A stretch of 5,708 nucleotides of DNA, taken from the NCBI GenBank assembly GCA_003562145.1, contig PWWA01000038.1, positions 1-5,708 on the forward strand, read 5' to 3'. The position numbers and the translations under genes were made by a program. Position 1 is the stretch's first letter; each line of letters opens with the position of its first letter. The notes beneath the pieces are model-generated. The model was not told the DNA's origin. It worked only from the letters and a program-made list of their open reading frames with translations, and ran no database searches. The DNA comes from Candidatus Woesearchaeota archaeon (lineage in GTDB: Archaea; Nanobdellota; Nanobdellia; Woesearchaeales; 21-14-0-10-32-9). Below are positions 5,364 to 5,708 of this stretch, piece by piece.

Positions 5364-5708
5364 ATGAGCGAAGAGAGAACATATACTATTCCGCTAAGAA
5401 GAGATTTTATCAAAGTGCCAAGGTATTACAGGGCTAAAAGAGCGGTTAACCAAGTTAAGACGTATATAGCAAAGCACATGAAAGTCCAGGATGTCAAGAT
5501 AGGCGGGATGCTCAACAAGGAATTATGGCAAGACGGCATAAAAAACCCTCCGGGAAAAGTCACGGTTAAGGCAATAAAAGATGGCAACACAGCCAAAGTA
5601 GAACTCGAAGGACACACCTACAAAGTTGAAAAAGTGCAAACCGAAAAAACAGAAGCGCCATCAAAGCTAAAGGACAAGCTAGCAGCAAAGATGGGCATAG
5701 ACAAGGAA
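5364..5708 (+). CDS. rpl31e: Large-subunit ribosomal protein eL31 (3' end outside window)
   Basis: This archaeal/eukaryotic 50S protein lies near the exit-tunnel rim. The 115 visible residues start MSEERTYTIPLRRDF and include YYRAKRAVNQVKTYIAKHMK (21-40), the LNKELWQDGIKNPPGK block (50-65) and a beta strand VTVKAIKDG (66-74), all typical of the family. After the conserved core ends (about residue 92) it continues into a charged tail rich in Lys, Glu and Ala that is still open at the window edge, so the protein is longer than the core domain. GGTG at 5351-5354, overlapping the end of the eL39 gene, lies 9 bases before the ATG. It is the third gene of the eS19-eL39 operon; translation initiation factor 6 often follows in archaea, but this cannot be seen here. 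Confidence 0.95.
   Translation, partial: MSEERTYTIPLRRDFIKVPRYYRAKRAVNQVKTYIAKHMKVQDVKIGGMLNKELWQDGIKNPPGKVTVKAIKDGNTAKVELEGHTYKVEKVQTEKTEAPSKLKDKLAAKMGIDKE

Noticed and set aside
1..5708. CRISPR arrays, insertion sequences, long repeats or attachment sites
   Set aside because: None was seen on reading both strands. There are no regularly spaced repeats, transposase motifs or terminal inverted repeats.

Overview
The window is archaeal, most likely from a small-genome DPANN-type lineage (Woesearchaeota/Pacearchaeota-like; this placement is inference). Three consecutive genes encode ribosomal proteins found only in archaea and eukaryotes (eS19, eL39, eL31). The triosephosphate isomerase is the short archaeal form. 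Promoters look like archaeal TATA boxes 20-30 bases upstream of starts, and two membrane-anchored proteins have archaeal pilin-like N termini. The DNA is moderately AT-rich and gene-dense, and no stretch of 300 bases lacks a gene.

Left part, plus strand (1-2558). The 3' portion of a cytoplasmic von Willebrand factor A (VWA) protein runs in from the left edge. It has a DUF58-like motif followed by a complete metal-binding (MIDAS) site. After a clear TATA box comes a three-gene cassette: a pilin-like protein with a TTG start, a 78-residue protein with two membrane helices, and a second pilin-like protein. The two pilin-like proteins share the same architecture and a V-G-[FI]-Y-N-x-D motif, so they look like diverged paralogues.

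Middle part, minus strand (2550-4621, read right to left). A small zinc-ribbon protein is followed by thioredoxin, a prolipoprotein diacylglyceryl transferase (Lgt) homologue and triosephosphate isomerase. Thioredoxin and Lgt are 16 bases apart and probably co-transcribed. The isomerase has its own TATA box at a distance implying a leaderless mRNA. Its 3' end overlaps the last pilin-like gene tail to tail by 9 bp.

Right part, plus strand (4756-5708). A ribosomal-protein operon eS19-eL39-eL31 runs off the right edge. Its genes are 2-6 bases apart and each has a GGTG-type ribosome binding site just upstream.

The most notable point is a canonical Lgt, with all its signature residues, in an unmistakably archaeal context. 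Archaea are generally thought to lack the bacterial lipoprotein pathway and make lipids of the opposite glycerol stereochemistry. Second is the pilin-like/two-helix/pilin-like cassette, whose function I cannot name. Three starts are set from ribosome-binding-site evidence: thioredoxin at 4365, eS19 at 4756, and the second pilin-like protein at 2019.
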